This document shows, one piece after another, positions 15,347-22,177 of a DNA stretch of 25,363 nt. Under the pieces are notes generated by a model. The model searched no databases, was not told the DNA's origin, and saw nothing but the letters and a program-made list of their open reading frames with translations. The DNA comes from CAYMOV01 sp964392085. Its GTDB lineage: Bacteria; Oederibacteriota; Muellerivitia; Muellerivitales; Muellerivitaceae. The first letter of the stretch is position 1; each line of letters begins with the position of its first letter. The stretch covers positions 1 through 25,363 of the forward strand of contig CAYMOV010000033.1 of the NCBI GenBank assembly GCA_964392085.1. Direction: 5' to 3'. Both the position numbers and the translations under genes were made by a program.

Positions 15347-16078
15347 TCAGCCTTTGCTTTTTTCGCCTTGGGGATTCATTTCGCTTTTTTTACCGGGGTC
15401 CTTCACGAACTTATAACCCGAGGCATGGAGGGTCACGAGGTGCCTGGGCTCCGCCGGGTCCTTCTCGATCTTCTTGCGGAGGGACAGGATGTAGTTGTCC
15501 ACGGTGCGGGTGGTGGGCTGCACCTCGTAACCCCAGACATCGGTCAGGAGCATTTCCCGCGTGACCTTCTCCCCCTCGCGCTGGAGGAAATACTGGAGGA
15601 CGGCGAATTCCTTCGCGCTCAGTTTCAGGGCCTTCGAGCCCCGGTAGGCCTCCTGGCGGCGGAAATCCACCCTCAGGTCCCCGAAAGCCACGTCCTCCAG
15701 CTCCTTGCGGATCGGGCTGCGGCGCCGGAGCAGCGCCTTGATGCGCGCCTTGAGCTCGGGCACGCTGAAGGGCTTGGTCACGTAGTCGTCGGCCCCCATC
15801 TCCAGCCCCAACACCTTGTCGGTCTCCAGCTTCTTGCTGGTGAGCATGAGGATGGGCGTCTCGACGCCGGCCTTACGGAGGTCCGAGCAGATCTCCCGGC
15901 CGTTCTTGCCGGGGAGCATGAGGTCCAGGATGATGAGGTCCAGGTTTTCCTTACGGGCCAGCTCGTAGCCCTTAAGGCCGTCGTCCGCCGGGAGGACCTG
16001 GTAGTTCTCCTCCTGCAGGGAGATGCGGAGTCCCGACAGGATGGCCGGGTCGTCCTCGACGATCAAGATCCGCTTCAT
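15347..16078 (-). CDS. OmpR/PhoB-family response regulator
   Basis: 243 residues. ATG 16078 overlaps the kinase stop by ATGA. Receiver domain (1-120): Asp9/Asp10 acidic pair in VEDD, phospho-acceptor Asp52 in LDLMLPG, Thr80 in MLTSKK, and Lys102 in VTKPF. The winged-helix effector domain (about 130-230) has LKLSAKEFAVLQYFLQREGEKVTREMLLTDVWG and RTVDNYILSLRKKIEKDP, then HLVTLHASGYKF, all typical of Trans_reg_C. It therefore activates or represses genes by binding phased direct repeats. Two such sites flank this operon (15128-15179 and 19084-19145). The hydrophilic tail (KDPGKKSEMNPQGEKSKG) is an extra of about 15 residues. Confidence in class is very high; the signal is unknown. Confidence 0.95.
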   Translation of the reverse strand: MKRILIVEDDPAILSGLRISLQEENYQVLPADDGLKGYELARKENLDLIILDLMLPGKNGREICSDLRKAGVETPILMLTSKKLETDKVLGLEMGADDYVTKPFSVPELKARIKALLRRRSPIRKELEDVAFGDLRVDFRRQEAYRGSKALKLSAKEFAVLQYFLQREGEKVTREMLLTDVWGYEVQPTTRTVDNYILSLRKKIEKDPAEPRHLVTLHASGYKFVKDPGKKSEMNPQGEKSKG

Positions 16079-17949
16079 GCCTTCTCCTCCAGGCCCGGAA
16101 ACCATAGGGTGAACACGCTGCCCTGACCCGGCACGCTCAGGACGTCCACCTGGCCGCCATGGGCGTCCACGATGTTCTTGACCAGGGCGAGTCCCAGGCC
16201 CACGCCGCCCACCGAATGGGCCAAAGGGTCCGTGGACCGGAAAAACGGCTCGAAGATCTTCCCCTGCTCCTCGGGCGAGATGCCGATTCCCCAATCCTGC
16301 ACCCGGATCCCCACCCAACCTTCCTCCAGCAGGGTCGAGACGGCGAGGCGCTTCTGGCCGCCGGAGTACTTTAACCCGTTGGCCACCAGGTTTCCCACCG
16401 CCTCGGACAAGGCGTCGGCGTCCCCCCGGATCGGGAGCGGTCCCCGGCGGAAGGCCTTCCTCAAGGTGAAGCCCCCGGCCTGGAGGGGGTAGGCCATGGA
16501 CCGGAGGGAATCCCTCACCAGGCGGTTCACCTCGACCACGTCCAACCGGTACTCCCGACGTCCCTTTTCCATCCTCGAGAAGTTCAGGACGTTGTCGATC
16601 AACCGGGTGAGCCGGTCGGTCTCGCCCTCGATGATGCCGAGGTAGCGCCTTTGCTTCGCGGGACTGGTCCGGTCCCCGTCCCGCAGCATCTGGGTGTACA
16701 TCTTGATGCCCGTGAGGGGCGTCTTCAGGTCGTGGGACACCCCCGACACGAAATACGACTTCATGCGGTTCAGCCGTTCCCGCTCCTGGGCCTCGAAGAG
16801 TAGGTTCACCAACACGGCGGCCGTCACCGCCGCCAGGGCCGAGTGGGTGACCACCCAAAAGACCCCCGCGGCGGCCGCCATGGACGCGTAAACCATCCCC
16901 TTTTGGAGCACCAAGTCCACGTCCAGGAGCCGGTATTGGATGATGGCGATGGCGAACGCCACCGGCGCCGTGGCCAGGGACGCCAGGGCGTATTCCTCCG
17001 GCAGTTGGAGCGGGACCCCCGCCAGGATGGGCACCTGCCAGGCGGCCAACCAGACCAAAGGCCCCGTGCCCAGGCCCAGGAGGATCCAGTTCATCTGGCG
17101 CCGTTCCACGTCCCCGGAGGCCTTGAAGCTCGAGAGGATCTGGAGCAACACGGAGGCCAGTACGCAGAAGGTGAGGAACCAACGGGAGGCCGAGTAGGCG
17201 GCGGTGAACCGGGCGAACCCATCCGGGAAGGCCGGGTGCCCGAACCCCACCGTCACGAACCCCACCCAAACCGACAGGGCCAAGGCCACGGCGTAAAGGA
17301 CCCATAGGTAGCGCCGAAGGAAAGCCTCGGACACCCGTCGGCGCGGGAAAACCAGGCCGAAGTGGAGGAAGATCGCGGGGAAAAGCCCGCCCCCCGCCGC
17401 GAAGACCCAGTCCACCAGGCGGCTCAACCCCGTGTAGGGGGGGGCGAAACGCCCCGGCGTGGTCATGGCCATGACGCCGACCAGGAGGAAATCCCAATGC
17501 AGCAAGACCGCCACCGGGTCCTTCGGGCGTTTCACGTAGAGGAGGAGCCCGATGAAGAGGAAGAGGCTTCCCACCAGGCTTTGGACCAGCAGGTAGCGGA
17601 GGTTGAAGAACCGGACGAGGGGCGCCTTCAGGTCGAGGGGGACTCCGGACCGCTCCAGGCGGTAGGTCGGGGTGTCGCCGATGGGAAGGTTGTTGGTGAA
17701 GAACTCAAGTTGGCGGGGGCTCTCGATCGGCTGGCCGTCGATGGCCAAGATCCGGTCCCCGACCTTGAAACCCTTGTCCGGTCCCGGGTCCAGGCCGGTG
17801 ACCGTCAGGACCCCCCCGGACAGGGCGGTGTCGGCGGGGGTGACGGCGCGGACGCAGGATCGGCGGAAGGCCGCGAAGGCCACCAGGACCAAAAAAAGGT
17901 CCAAAAGAAGGACCCACATCAGGCGTTGGGGGGCGTTGTCGTTCGTCAT
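16075..17949 (-). CDS. Sensor histidine kinase with periplasmic PDZ domain and multi-spanning membrane region
   Basis: 624 residues. ATG 17949 gives a short hydrophilic start and TM1 (residues about 10-28: LMWVLLLDLFLVLVAFAAF); no clear Shine-Dalgarno is seen. Residues about 45-110 form a PDZ-like domain (GLDPGPDKGFKVGDRILAIDGQPIESPRQL), placed outside the inner membrane. About eight further hydrophobic helices follow up to residue 390, including IIQYRLLDVDLVLQKGMVY, a motif common in ComP-like sensors. The kinase core has the H-box VSHDLKTPL (His406), an N-box (NLVANGLKYS), and DWGIGIS and GVGLGLALVK glycine boxes. It autophosphorylates on His406 and passes phosphate to Asp52 of the coupled regulator. 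The PDZ plus multi-TM layout resembles Bacillus ComP; what the PDZ binds is unknown. Confidence 0.93.
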   Translation of the reverse strand: MTNDNAPQRLMWVLLLDLFLVLVAFAAFRRSCVRAVTPADTALSGGVLTVTGLDPGPDKGFKVGDRILAIDGQPIESPRQLEFFTNNLPIGDTPTYRLERSGVPLDLKAPLVRFFNLRYLLVQSLVGSLFLFIGLLLYVKRPKDPVAVLLHWDFLLVGVMAMTTPGRFAPPYTGLSRLVDWVFAAGGGLFPAIFLHFGLVFPRRRVSEAFLRRYLWVLYAVALALSVWVGFVTVGFGHPAFPDGFARFTAAYSASRWFLTFCVLASVLLQILSSFKASGDVERRQMNWILLGLGTGPLVWLAAWQVPILAGVPLQLPEEYALASLATAPVAFAIAIIQYRLLDVDLVLQKGMVYASMAAAAGVFWVVTHSALAAVTAAVLVNLLFEAQERERLNRMKSYFVSGVSHDLKTPLTGIKMYTQMLRDGDRTSPAKQRRYLGIIEGETDRLTRLIDNVLNFSRMEKGRREYRLDVVEVNRLVRDSLRSMAYPLQAGGFTLRKAFRRGPLPIRGDADALSEAVGNLVANGLKYSGGQKRLAVSTLLEEGWVGIRVQDWGIGISPEEQGKIFEPFFRSTDPLAHSVGGVGLGLALVKNIVDAHGGQVDVLSVPGQGSVFTLWFPGLEEKA

Positions 17950-18165
17950 GGAAGTGGCGCGGTTATCCCTGCCTGGGAATCCTGTCCAAGATCAGGGGAC
18001 ACTATAACATCCACGAATACACGCGGGTCCCAGGAACATGGGGTCGATCATGACGAAATAAGGGGTTTTTGCGGGTCATGGGCCCGGAATCGGCCCCTAG
18101 GTTTTCGTTCAGGCAGGAATGAATTATTTGATGGGGGCGACCCGGCGGTCATCCATGGAAAATCA

Positions 18166-18195
18166 CAAAAATAATGGGCGAACCAGCGGCTCGCC
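18166..18195 (-). terminator. Possible rho-independent terminator after the STAS gene
   Basis: On the minus strand GGCGAG (18195-18190) can pair with TTCGCC (18182-18177) across a 7-nt loop, five Watson-Crick pairs plus a G-T, followed by an AT-rich tract containing TTTTT (18170-18166). The stem is short, so this is a weak call. It lies about 50 bp past the STAS stop. The rest of 17950-18242 shows no gene. Confidence 0.35.
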
Positions 18196-18242
18196 TCTCC
18201 TAGGACAAAAACACGTCAATAGGGGCCTAATGAACCAATTGA

Positions 18243-18707
18243 TTAATTATTCCCGAAGCCGTCCGTCACCGCCGACTCGACATCCCGGAAAACCTTCAGG
18301 ATCGAGTTGAACTCGAGGAGTTTGAACACGTTCTCGATTTCCTCGTTGAGGCCCGTCAGGACCAGGTCCCCCTTGTTCCCGCGGATCCGGCCGATCTCCC
18401 CGATGAAGACACCCCAACCCGCGCTGGAGATGTAGTGGGCGTCCGACAGGTCCACGACGATCTTATACTTCCCCGCGTTCAGGAGGCCCTGGAGGGATTG
18501 GTCGAATTCCCCCACCGTGGTGGCGTCCAGGAAACCCCGCACGGACACCAGGGCGACATCCGAACGGAGAGGGAGTCGGCCCACCTCCACCTTGAAATTC
18601 CTCACGGGTTCCACCCCATACGAGATTTCCGCCGATAACGGCTCTTCGTCCCACTGGACCGGCCTGCCCCGATCGGGCAAGCCCAAGTACCTGTACCTTG
18701 TTTTCAC
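18243..18707 (-). CDS. STAS-domain protein (anti-sigma factor antagonist-like)
   Basis: About 154 residues. The likely start is GTG 18707, overlapping the upstream stop as GTGA; later GTG codons (for example at VEPVRNFKVEV) are alternatives. Residues about 50-150 form a STAS domain of the SpoIIAA/RsbV kind: VEVGRLPLRSDVALVSVRGFLDATTVGEFDQSLQGLL, then KIVVDLSDAHYISSAGWGVFIGEI with the phosphorylatable Ser94/Ser95, and a final amphipathic helix (IENVFKLLEFNSILKVF). Such proteins are regulated by Ser phosphorylation by an RsbW-like kinase and release an anti-sigma factor or steer other partners. No kinase, phosphatase or sigma factor lies in the window. The N-terminal 45 residues (RYRYLGLPDRGRPVQWDEE) are not part of STAS. 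Cytoplasmic. Confidence 0.85.
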   Translation of the reverse strand: MKTRYRYLGLPDRGRPVQWDEEPLSAEISYGVEPVRNFKVEVGRLPLRSDVALVSVRGFLDATTVGEFDQSLQGLLNAGKYKIVVDLSDAHYISSAGWGVFIGEIGRIRGNKGDLVLTGLNEEIENVFKLLEFNSILKVFRDVESAVTDGFGNN

Positions 18708-18976
18708 GAGGCCGTGGAGTTCCGTTCCGGCCCTGAATAGAATGGGCCAGACTTGGAAAAGGAGGGCTGGGACGAGTATCGACCCACGTTGATATCGAGT
18801 TCCGTGACGGAGCGGACGACGCTGCTGACGCGGCCACAGGCCCCGCATTGGACCAAAGCCTTGAGAAGGCCCCCAAAGGGGGCTTTCGTCAAACGCGGAG
18901 CTTGGGCGACTTGCATCGCGCTCTGGCCGCAACCTTTGCAGACAAGTTCGTATTCGTTGAGGGTAAGCTCAGTCAT
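18704..18976 (-). CDS. Small zinc-ribbon-like protein (90 aa)
   Basis: ATG 18976 opens MTELTLNEYELVCKGCG; an upstream in-frame TTG (19012) is less likely because nothing resembling a ribosome site precedes it. Two CxxC knuckles, CKGC (residues 13-16) and CGAC (about 44-47), separated by about 27 residues, fit a zinc ribbon. The second half (VSSVVRSVTELDINVGRYSSQPSFSKSGPFYSG) is Ser-rich and probably flexible. No family name is recognised. The stop codon overlaps the GTG of the STAS gene, so the two are likely translated together and may act together. The upstream region carries site 2 of the phased repeats, suggesting control by the neighbouring two-component system. Confidence 0.7.
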   Translation of the reverse strand: MTELTLNEYELVCKGCGQSAMQVAQAPRLTKAPFGGLLKALVQCGACGRVSSVVRSVTELDINVGRYSSQPSFSKSGPFYSGPERNSTAS

Positions 18977-19083
18977 GGGAGTCCCGCCGTAAAAGTCGAT
19001 TACTTGGCTCAAGGCTTGCCTTTAGACAAGAATTCATGTCCTCCCAAGGGGAGGTAAACCCTTTTACCGATTACCATCAAAAG

Positions 19084-19150
19084 GGTATCGCCGGTCCCTA
19101 AACCGGTTGTCATGGTTTTGTCAAAGGGTTGTCATGGACGGGTCAAAAGG
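19084..19150 (-). promoter_or_regulatory. 11-bp-phased direct repeats and promoter (site 2), between divergent genes
   Basis: On the plus strand GTCA recurs at 19109, 19120, 19131 and 19142, four copies exactly 11 bp apart. On the minus strand (toward the 18976 gene) the last ATGACA (19113-19108) is followed after 18 nt by GATACC (19089-19084), the same geometry as at site 1; the base order ATGACAACCG is also shared. Relative to site 1 it contains one extra 11-bp unit. It could also act on the plus-strand gene at 19256, whose start is about 105 bp to the right. Confidence 0.72.
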
Positions 19151-19255
19151 GGAAAGGCAGCCAACCTTCTTGGCAACAAGGCCCGATTTTCAGCCGGTTA
19201 GCCGCCACGCTTGGGGCCTGGATGGATAACATATGGACCATTCCTGGGAGGCCCC

Positions 19256-20005
19256 ATGAAACCCAAAACGAACCCATCCACCGCCGTCGAACTCCTCAAA
19301 AACGGGACGGTGAACCTCCGGCGCGGGGGCAAGTTGATCGCCTTCCTGGCGCCCGAAATCTTCACCGAGGGTTGGGCCAAGAACGCCCTTTCGGACAAGC
19401 TGGGCGACCAGCGGTTCAACGGCGTCATTCCCCTGGTCACCGGTGGCCGGGTACCCATTCAACCTGTTGACCCCAGAACCTCCGGTTCTGGGGCAAAGAA
19501 GAATGGGTTACCCACATTTCCTTTCGCGGGCCCGGCCCGCGGTCTCCAACCCAAGAAGAAGTGGGTAGGCCTCCAGACCTCCATCCAGGCCGACCCCGCG
19601 GGGATCCACTTCAAGTTCACCCTGACACCCCTCGAAACCGTGAAGGCCATCCATATCCGTATGGTGGTAAACCTTCCTTATAAGGATTGGCGGGGCGGTG
19701 CCTACCGATTGGGTCCCTTGAAGGGAACCATTCCTGTCCCGGCCCCCAAGGACAACCGACTCGCCGAGGCGAAGTCCGGCTCCTTGAGGTTGGGCCCCTC
19801 GAAACAACTCAAGGGCTTGGGATTGGGGATGGAGGCGCCGGGGCTTTTGACGGTCCTGCAGGACAACCGCCAATGGACGCCCTACCTGCACGCCTTCGTG
19901 ACGGGCGGCGAAAAGGCGGACAAGCCTTGGGTTTGGAGGAAGGGTCAAAAGAAGACTTATGGGTTGACGCTGACGATTCAAGAGGCCGGAAAAGCCCGGG
20001 GCTAA
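19256..20005 (+). CDS. Protein of unknown function with in-frame structured insertion (249 aa)
   Basis: ATG 19256 follows GGGAGG 5 nt upstream. There is no signal peptide. Residues 1-65 and 104-249 look like a beta-sandwich: AVELLKNGTVNLRRGGKLIAFLAPEIF, then VGLQTSIQADPAGIHFKFTLTPLETVKAIHIRMVVNLPYKDWRGGAYRLG, and a C-terminal KKTYGLTLTIQEAG. The pattern (paired strands, a turn ending LPYKDW-x-G) recalls sugar-processing or sugar-binding beta domains, but I recognise no family. Residues about 66-104 (VPIQPVDPRTSGSGAKKNGLP and the following Pro/Gly/Lys-rich stretch) are encoded by a double-hairpin DNA element and look like an inserted linker. The stop overlaps the convergent hydrolase stop by 4 bp. 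Site 2 repeats lie upstream. Confidence 0.72.
   Translation: MKPKTNPSTAVELLKNGTVNLRRGGKLIAFLAPEIFTEGWAKNALSDKLGDQRFNGVIPLVTGGRVPIQPVDPRTSGSGAKKNGLPTFPFAGPARGLQPKKKWVGLQTSIQADPAGIHFKFTLTPLETVKAIHIRMVVNLPYKDWRGGAYRLGPLKGTIPVPAPKDNRLAEAKSGSLRLGPSKQLKGLGLGMEAPGLLTVLQDNRQWTPYLHAFVTGGEKADKPWVWRKGQKKTYGLTLTIQEAGKARG
19451..19567 (+). repeat. 117-bp tandem double-hairpin element inside a coding sequence
   Basis: Module 1: outer arms ACCCATTC (19453-19460) and GAATGGGT (19501-19508) enclosing a perfect 10-bp hairpin CCCCAGAACC-TCC-GGTTCTGGGG (19471-19493). Module 2: outer arms TACCCAC (19509-19515) and GTGGGTA (19561-19567) enclosing CGCGGGCC-C-GGCCCGCG (19525-19541). Both modules start TACCCA and share the same nested architecture. 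The total is 39 codons, so the reading frame is kept. Looks like a palindromic repeat family inserted in frame, as known for Rickettsia palindromic elements (analogy only). Confidence 0.75.
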
Positions 20006-20826
20006 GGCCGGGTCGCGGTCATTCCATCGACGGGCGCCGCGTAACGCCGGCCCGTCAGGGGTCGGTGCTCCAGGACCTCCCGGATGAAGCGGGAGGCGGC
20101 CGCCAGGGATTCCGCGGTGATGGTGTGGGGCATCCGGAACAGCTTGAGATAAGGGCGATATCCCTTTTGGTCCAGGGCCGCCGCGGCGTCCATACAGCGT
20201 TCCACGGGTACGGTGGGATCCGCGAGGCCGTGGAGCAGGAGGATCGGGGTCTTCAAGGGGGCGATTGTTCCGGTCAACGTGGCTTTCGGATTCGGCAGAT
20301 AGCCGCTCATGCAGACCAGGGCCGCGATCTTTCCCGGGTAATGGAGCCCACCTTCCAACGCCATGACGCCGCCCTCGGAAAAGCCGAGGAGAATGGCGGG
20401 CCTGGCTTTCGCCTTCCCCGCCCGGCCGGTCGGGGAGGCGGCCCCTCCCAAGAAATGATCCATGACCCTCAAAAGGTAGTCACGGCTCGCCGTGATTTCA
20501 TTCCGGTCGTCCCGGGGAAACACATACCAGGCGCAGGCCCCCGGGGGATAGCCCGGAAGCGAGAGGGGGGCGTCGGGTAGGACGAAGAGGCAGGGGGGGA
20601 CGCGGAGATCGCGGCACAGGGACAGCAGATCGTCGGCGTTGGCGGCGAAGCCGTGCAGGATGAACACCACCGGCGCGTCGGCCGGGAGACCCGGCTTCCC
20701 CACCACCAGGCACCGGTGGTTTTCAAAAGTGGTTTCAGTGACCCCCGTCGCCGCTTGGAGCCAGGCCGCCGAAAAGGCCGCGAGGAGTGAAACCACCAAC
20801 CAGAGTTTCCGACCGGGGCAACCCAT
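20002..20826 (-). CDS. Secreted alpha/beta hydrolase (carboxylesterase/phospholipase-like)
   Basis: 274 residues. ATG 20826 has GGAG 7 nt upstream. Residues 1-26 are a signal peptide (GRKLWLVVSLLAAFSAAWLQA). The mature protein has the alpha/beta-hydrolase layout of the esterase/phospholipase D-type family (Abhydrolase_2): VVFILHGFAAN with the HG oxyanion motif, nucleophile elbow GFSEGG (Ser150), Asp203 in HGLADPTVP, and His234 in MPHTITAE. It probably hydrolyses carboxylic esters in the periplasm or outside the cell. A Gly/Ala/Lys-rich loop (LGGAASPTGRAGKAKAR) precedes the nucleophile and is not part of the core fold. It is convergent with the 19256 gene; the two stop codons overlap (20002-20005). 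Divergent from the DUF1207 pair. Confidence 0.9.
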   Translation of the reverse strand: MGCPGRKLWLVVSLLAAFSAAWLQAATGVTETTFENHRCLVVGKPGLPADAPVVFILHGFAANADDLLSLCRDLRVPPCLFVLPDAPLSLPGYPPGACAWYVFPRDDRNEITASRDYLLRVMDHFLGGAASPTGRAGKAKARPAILLGFSEGGVMALEGGLHYPGKIAALVCMSGYLPNPKATLTGTIAPLKTPILLLHGLADPTVPVERCMDAAAALDQKGYRPYLKLFRMPHTITAESLAAASRFIREVLEHRPLTGRRYAAPVDGMTATRP

Positions 20827-20944
20827 TTTGACACTCCATTCATCCGTTGAGCGAAGTATATGAGTCCACCTGCATCCGGTCAACCGATGCCCGGTCTTCC
20901 CAGACGGGACCAGTCGATTTGACCGGCGGGGGGCCGTTGGCGCG

Positions 20945-20961
20945 TCCCAATCAAATTGGGA
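20945..20961. promoter_or_regulatory. 17-bp palindrome in the divergent hydrolase/DUF1207 spacer
   Basis: TCCCAAT (20945-20951), CAA, ATTGGGA (20955-20961): perfect 7-bp arms. It sits between the minus-strand hydrolase start (20826) and the plus-strand DUF1207 leader (from 21003). It could be an operator; nothing else supports a specific regulator. Confidence 0.35.
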
Positions 20962-21002
20962 GCCAGGTCCCATCCATCGTCCTTCTGGAAGAAATAACCG
21001 AA

Positions 21003-21061
21003 AGTCGTAATTCCTCCCTTCAAACCTGGCAGTATGGATGCGGCTCCCCATCACGGGGAGC
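21003..21061 (+). promoter_or_regulatory. Conserved leader/promoter element of first DUF1207 gene, with hairpin
   Basis: AGTCG (21003-21007), 16 nt, then ACCTGGCAGTATGGATG (from 21024). The same words with the same 16-nt gap precede the second DUF1207 gene (22056-22093), and the distance to the start codon is nearly identical (93 versus 94 nt from AGTATGG). A hairpin GCTCCCC-ATCAC-GGGGAGC (21043-21061) follows in the leader. Conservation after duplication suggests a functional promoter or leader; which sigma factor reads it is unclear. Confidence 0.5.
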
Positions 21062-21123
21062 GTCCAACGTCGAATTCGGGGCCTCGCCAAACTCCGGAAC
21101 ATTCCACCCACTCGGAGTTTCCC

Positions 21124-21984
21124 TTGGGCCCGAAGAAGGAATCCCGCCTCACCCTCCGCGCCGCGCTCGTCCTGTTTTCGATCCTCACCCGGTCCGCGGC
21201 CGGGGAAACCCTCCCGCGGGGCGATGTCTTCAACCCGCTTTTCGCCGACCCCAAGGAGATCAGGACTTCGGTCGACTACGTCTGGACCTCCTCCGCGCGG
21301 ACCAAGACCGCCCTCGTCATGGTGGGGGTCGGCGATCATTTGGGGCTCTTCCGTTGGAGCGGCTCCCACCCGGGTGAATCCTGGCAAGTGGGCGTCACCG
21401 GGGGGATCTTCGCCCAGTTCAACATGCATACCTTCTCGGACGACCTCCTGAACGCGGATTACCTCGTGGGGCTGCCCCTCACGTGGCGGCTCAACCGGAC
21501 CTCCGCCCGGTTCCGGGTCTACCACCAAAGTTCCCACCTCGGGGATGAGTTTCTCCTGGACCACCAGGTGACCCGCGTCAACCTCAGCTATGAATCCTCC
21601 GAACTGGTCGTCTCCCAGGAAATCGGCGCCTGGCGGCTCTACACGGGCGGCGAGTGGCTGTTCGCCCGTTATCCCCCGGAGCTCAAACCTTGGGTATCCC
21701 ACAGCGGGTTGGAATACAGGGCGCCGCTGCGCTTCATCCACCTGGCCGCGGGCCGAAGGGCCGAATGGGTGGTCGGGGTCGACACGAAAACCACCCAGGA
21801 GCACGGGGTGAATACGGGATTCGACTTCAAGACCGGCGTCGAGTACGGCCCGATCGCGGGCTCCAACCGAGCCGGAAGAAGCTGGAGCTTCACCGCGGAG
21901 TTCTATGCCGGCCGTCTTCCGTTCAGCCAATATTTCGAGGACAAGGTCACTTCGATCGGCCTGGGTTGCCAACTGGGCTTATAG
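21124..21984 (+). CDS. DUF1207-family outer-membrane protein, copy 1
   Basis: 286 residues from TTG 21124. This start is chosen because GGAGTTTCCC-TTG aligns base for base with GGAGTTTCCC-ATG of the downstream paralogue, giving two proteins of identical length. A signal peptide (KKESRLTLRAALVLFSILTRSAAG) precedes ETLPRGDVFNPLFADPKEIRTSVDYVW, the DUF1207 hallmark. Conserved blocks follow: GIFAQFNMHTFSDDLLNADYLVGLPLTWRLNRTSARFRVYHQSSHLGDEFLL, NLSYESSELVVSQEIGAWRLYTGGEW, and a barrel-like end (GRLPFSQYFEDKVTSIGLGCQLGL). The family is predicted to form an outer-membrane beta barrel; its function is not established. It is followed by copy 2 after 193 bp. Confidence 0.88.
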   Translation: MGPKKESRLTLRAALVLFSILTRSAAGETLPRGDVFNPLFADPKEIRTSVDYVWTSSARTKTALVMVGVGDHLGLFRWSGSHPGESWQVGVTGGIFAQFNMHTFSDDLLNADYLVGLPLTWRLNRTSARFRVYHQSSHLGDEFLLDHQVTRVNLSYESSELVVSQEIGAWRLYTGGEWLFARYPPELKPWVSHSGLEYRAPLRFIHLAAGRRAEWVVGVDTKTTQEHGVNTGFDFKTGVEYGPIAGSNRAGRSWSFTAEFYAGRLPFSQYFEDKVTSIGLGCQLGL

Positions 21985-22055
21985 GGTGGGGCGATCCCGA
22001 TCATTATGGGAATCCAAACGCCCCGGGACGGACCCGAGGGACGTAAACCTCCGAT

Positions 22056-22093
22056 AGTCGCCCCGTTCCCCCCGGAACCTGACAGTATGGAAG
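22056..22093 (+). promoter_or_regulatory. Conserved leader/promoter element of second DUF1207 gene
   Basis: AGTCG (22056-22060), a 16-nt gap, then ACCTGACAGTATGGAAG (22077-22093), matching the element at 21003-21040. The gap sequence itself has diverged strongly (T-rich versus C-rich), so the flanking words appear selectively kept. Copy 2 lacks the perfect 7-bp hairpin of copy 1. Confidence 0.5.
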
Positions 22094-22177
22094 GGGCGCT
22101 TCCCACAAGGGCGGCGACCCGCGTTAACCTCGGGGCCCCACGGATCCCCGGATCAGGTCAACCGCTTGGAGTTTCCC

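Noticed and set aside
16079..17497. Upstream extension of the response-regulator frame through the kinase gene
   Set aside because: Out-of-frame reading of the kinase gene, Gly/Arg/Pro-rich without motifs. The receiver domain starts at ATG 16078, overlapping the kinase stop.
21028..21042. Sigma-54 promoter (GG-N10-GC) before DUF1207 copy 1
   Set aside because: The equivalent positions in copy 2 (GA-N10-GG) break the invariant GG and GC, so the match in copy 1 is probably chance.
20827..21972. Extension of the hydrolase frame to a 656-residue protein
   Set aside because: It is the antisense of the first DUF1207 gene; the signal peptide and ribosome site place the start at 20826.
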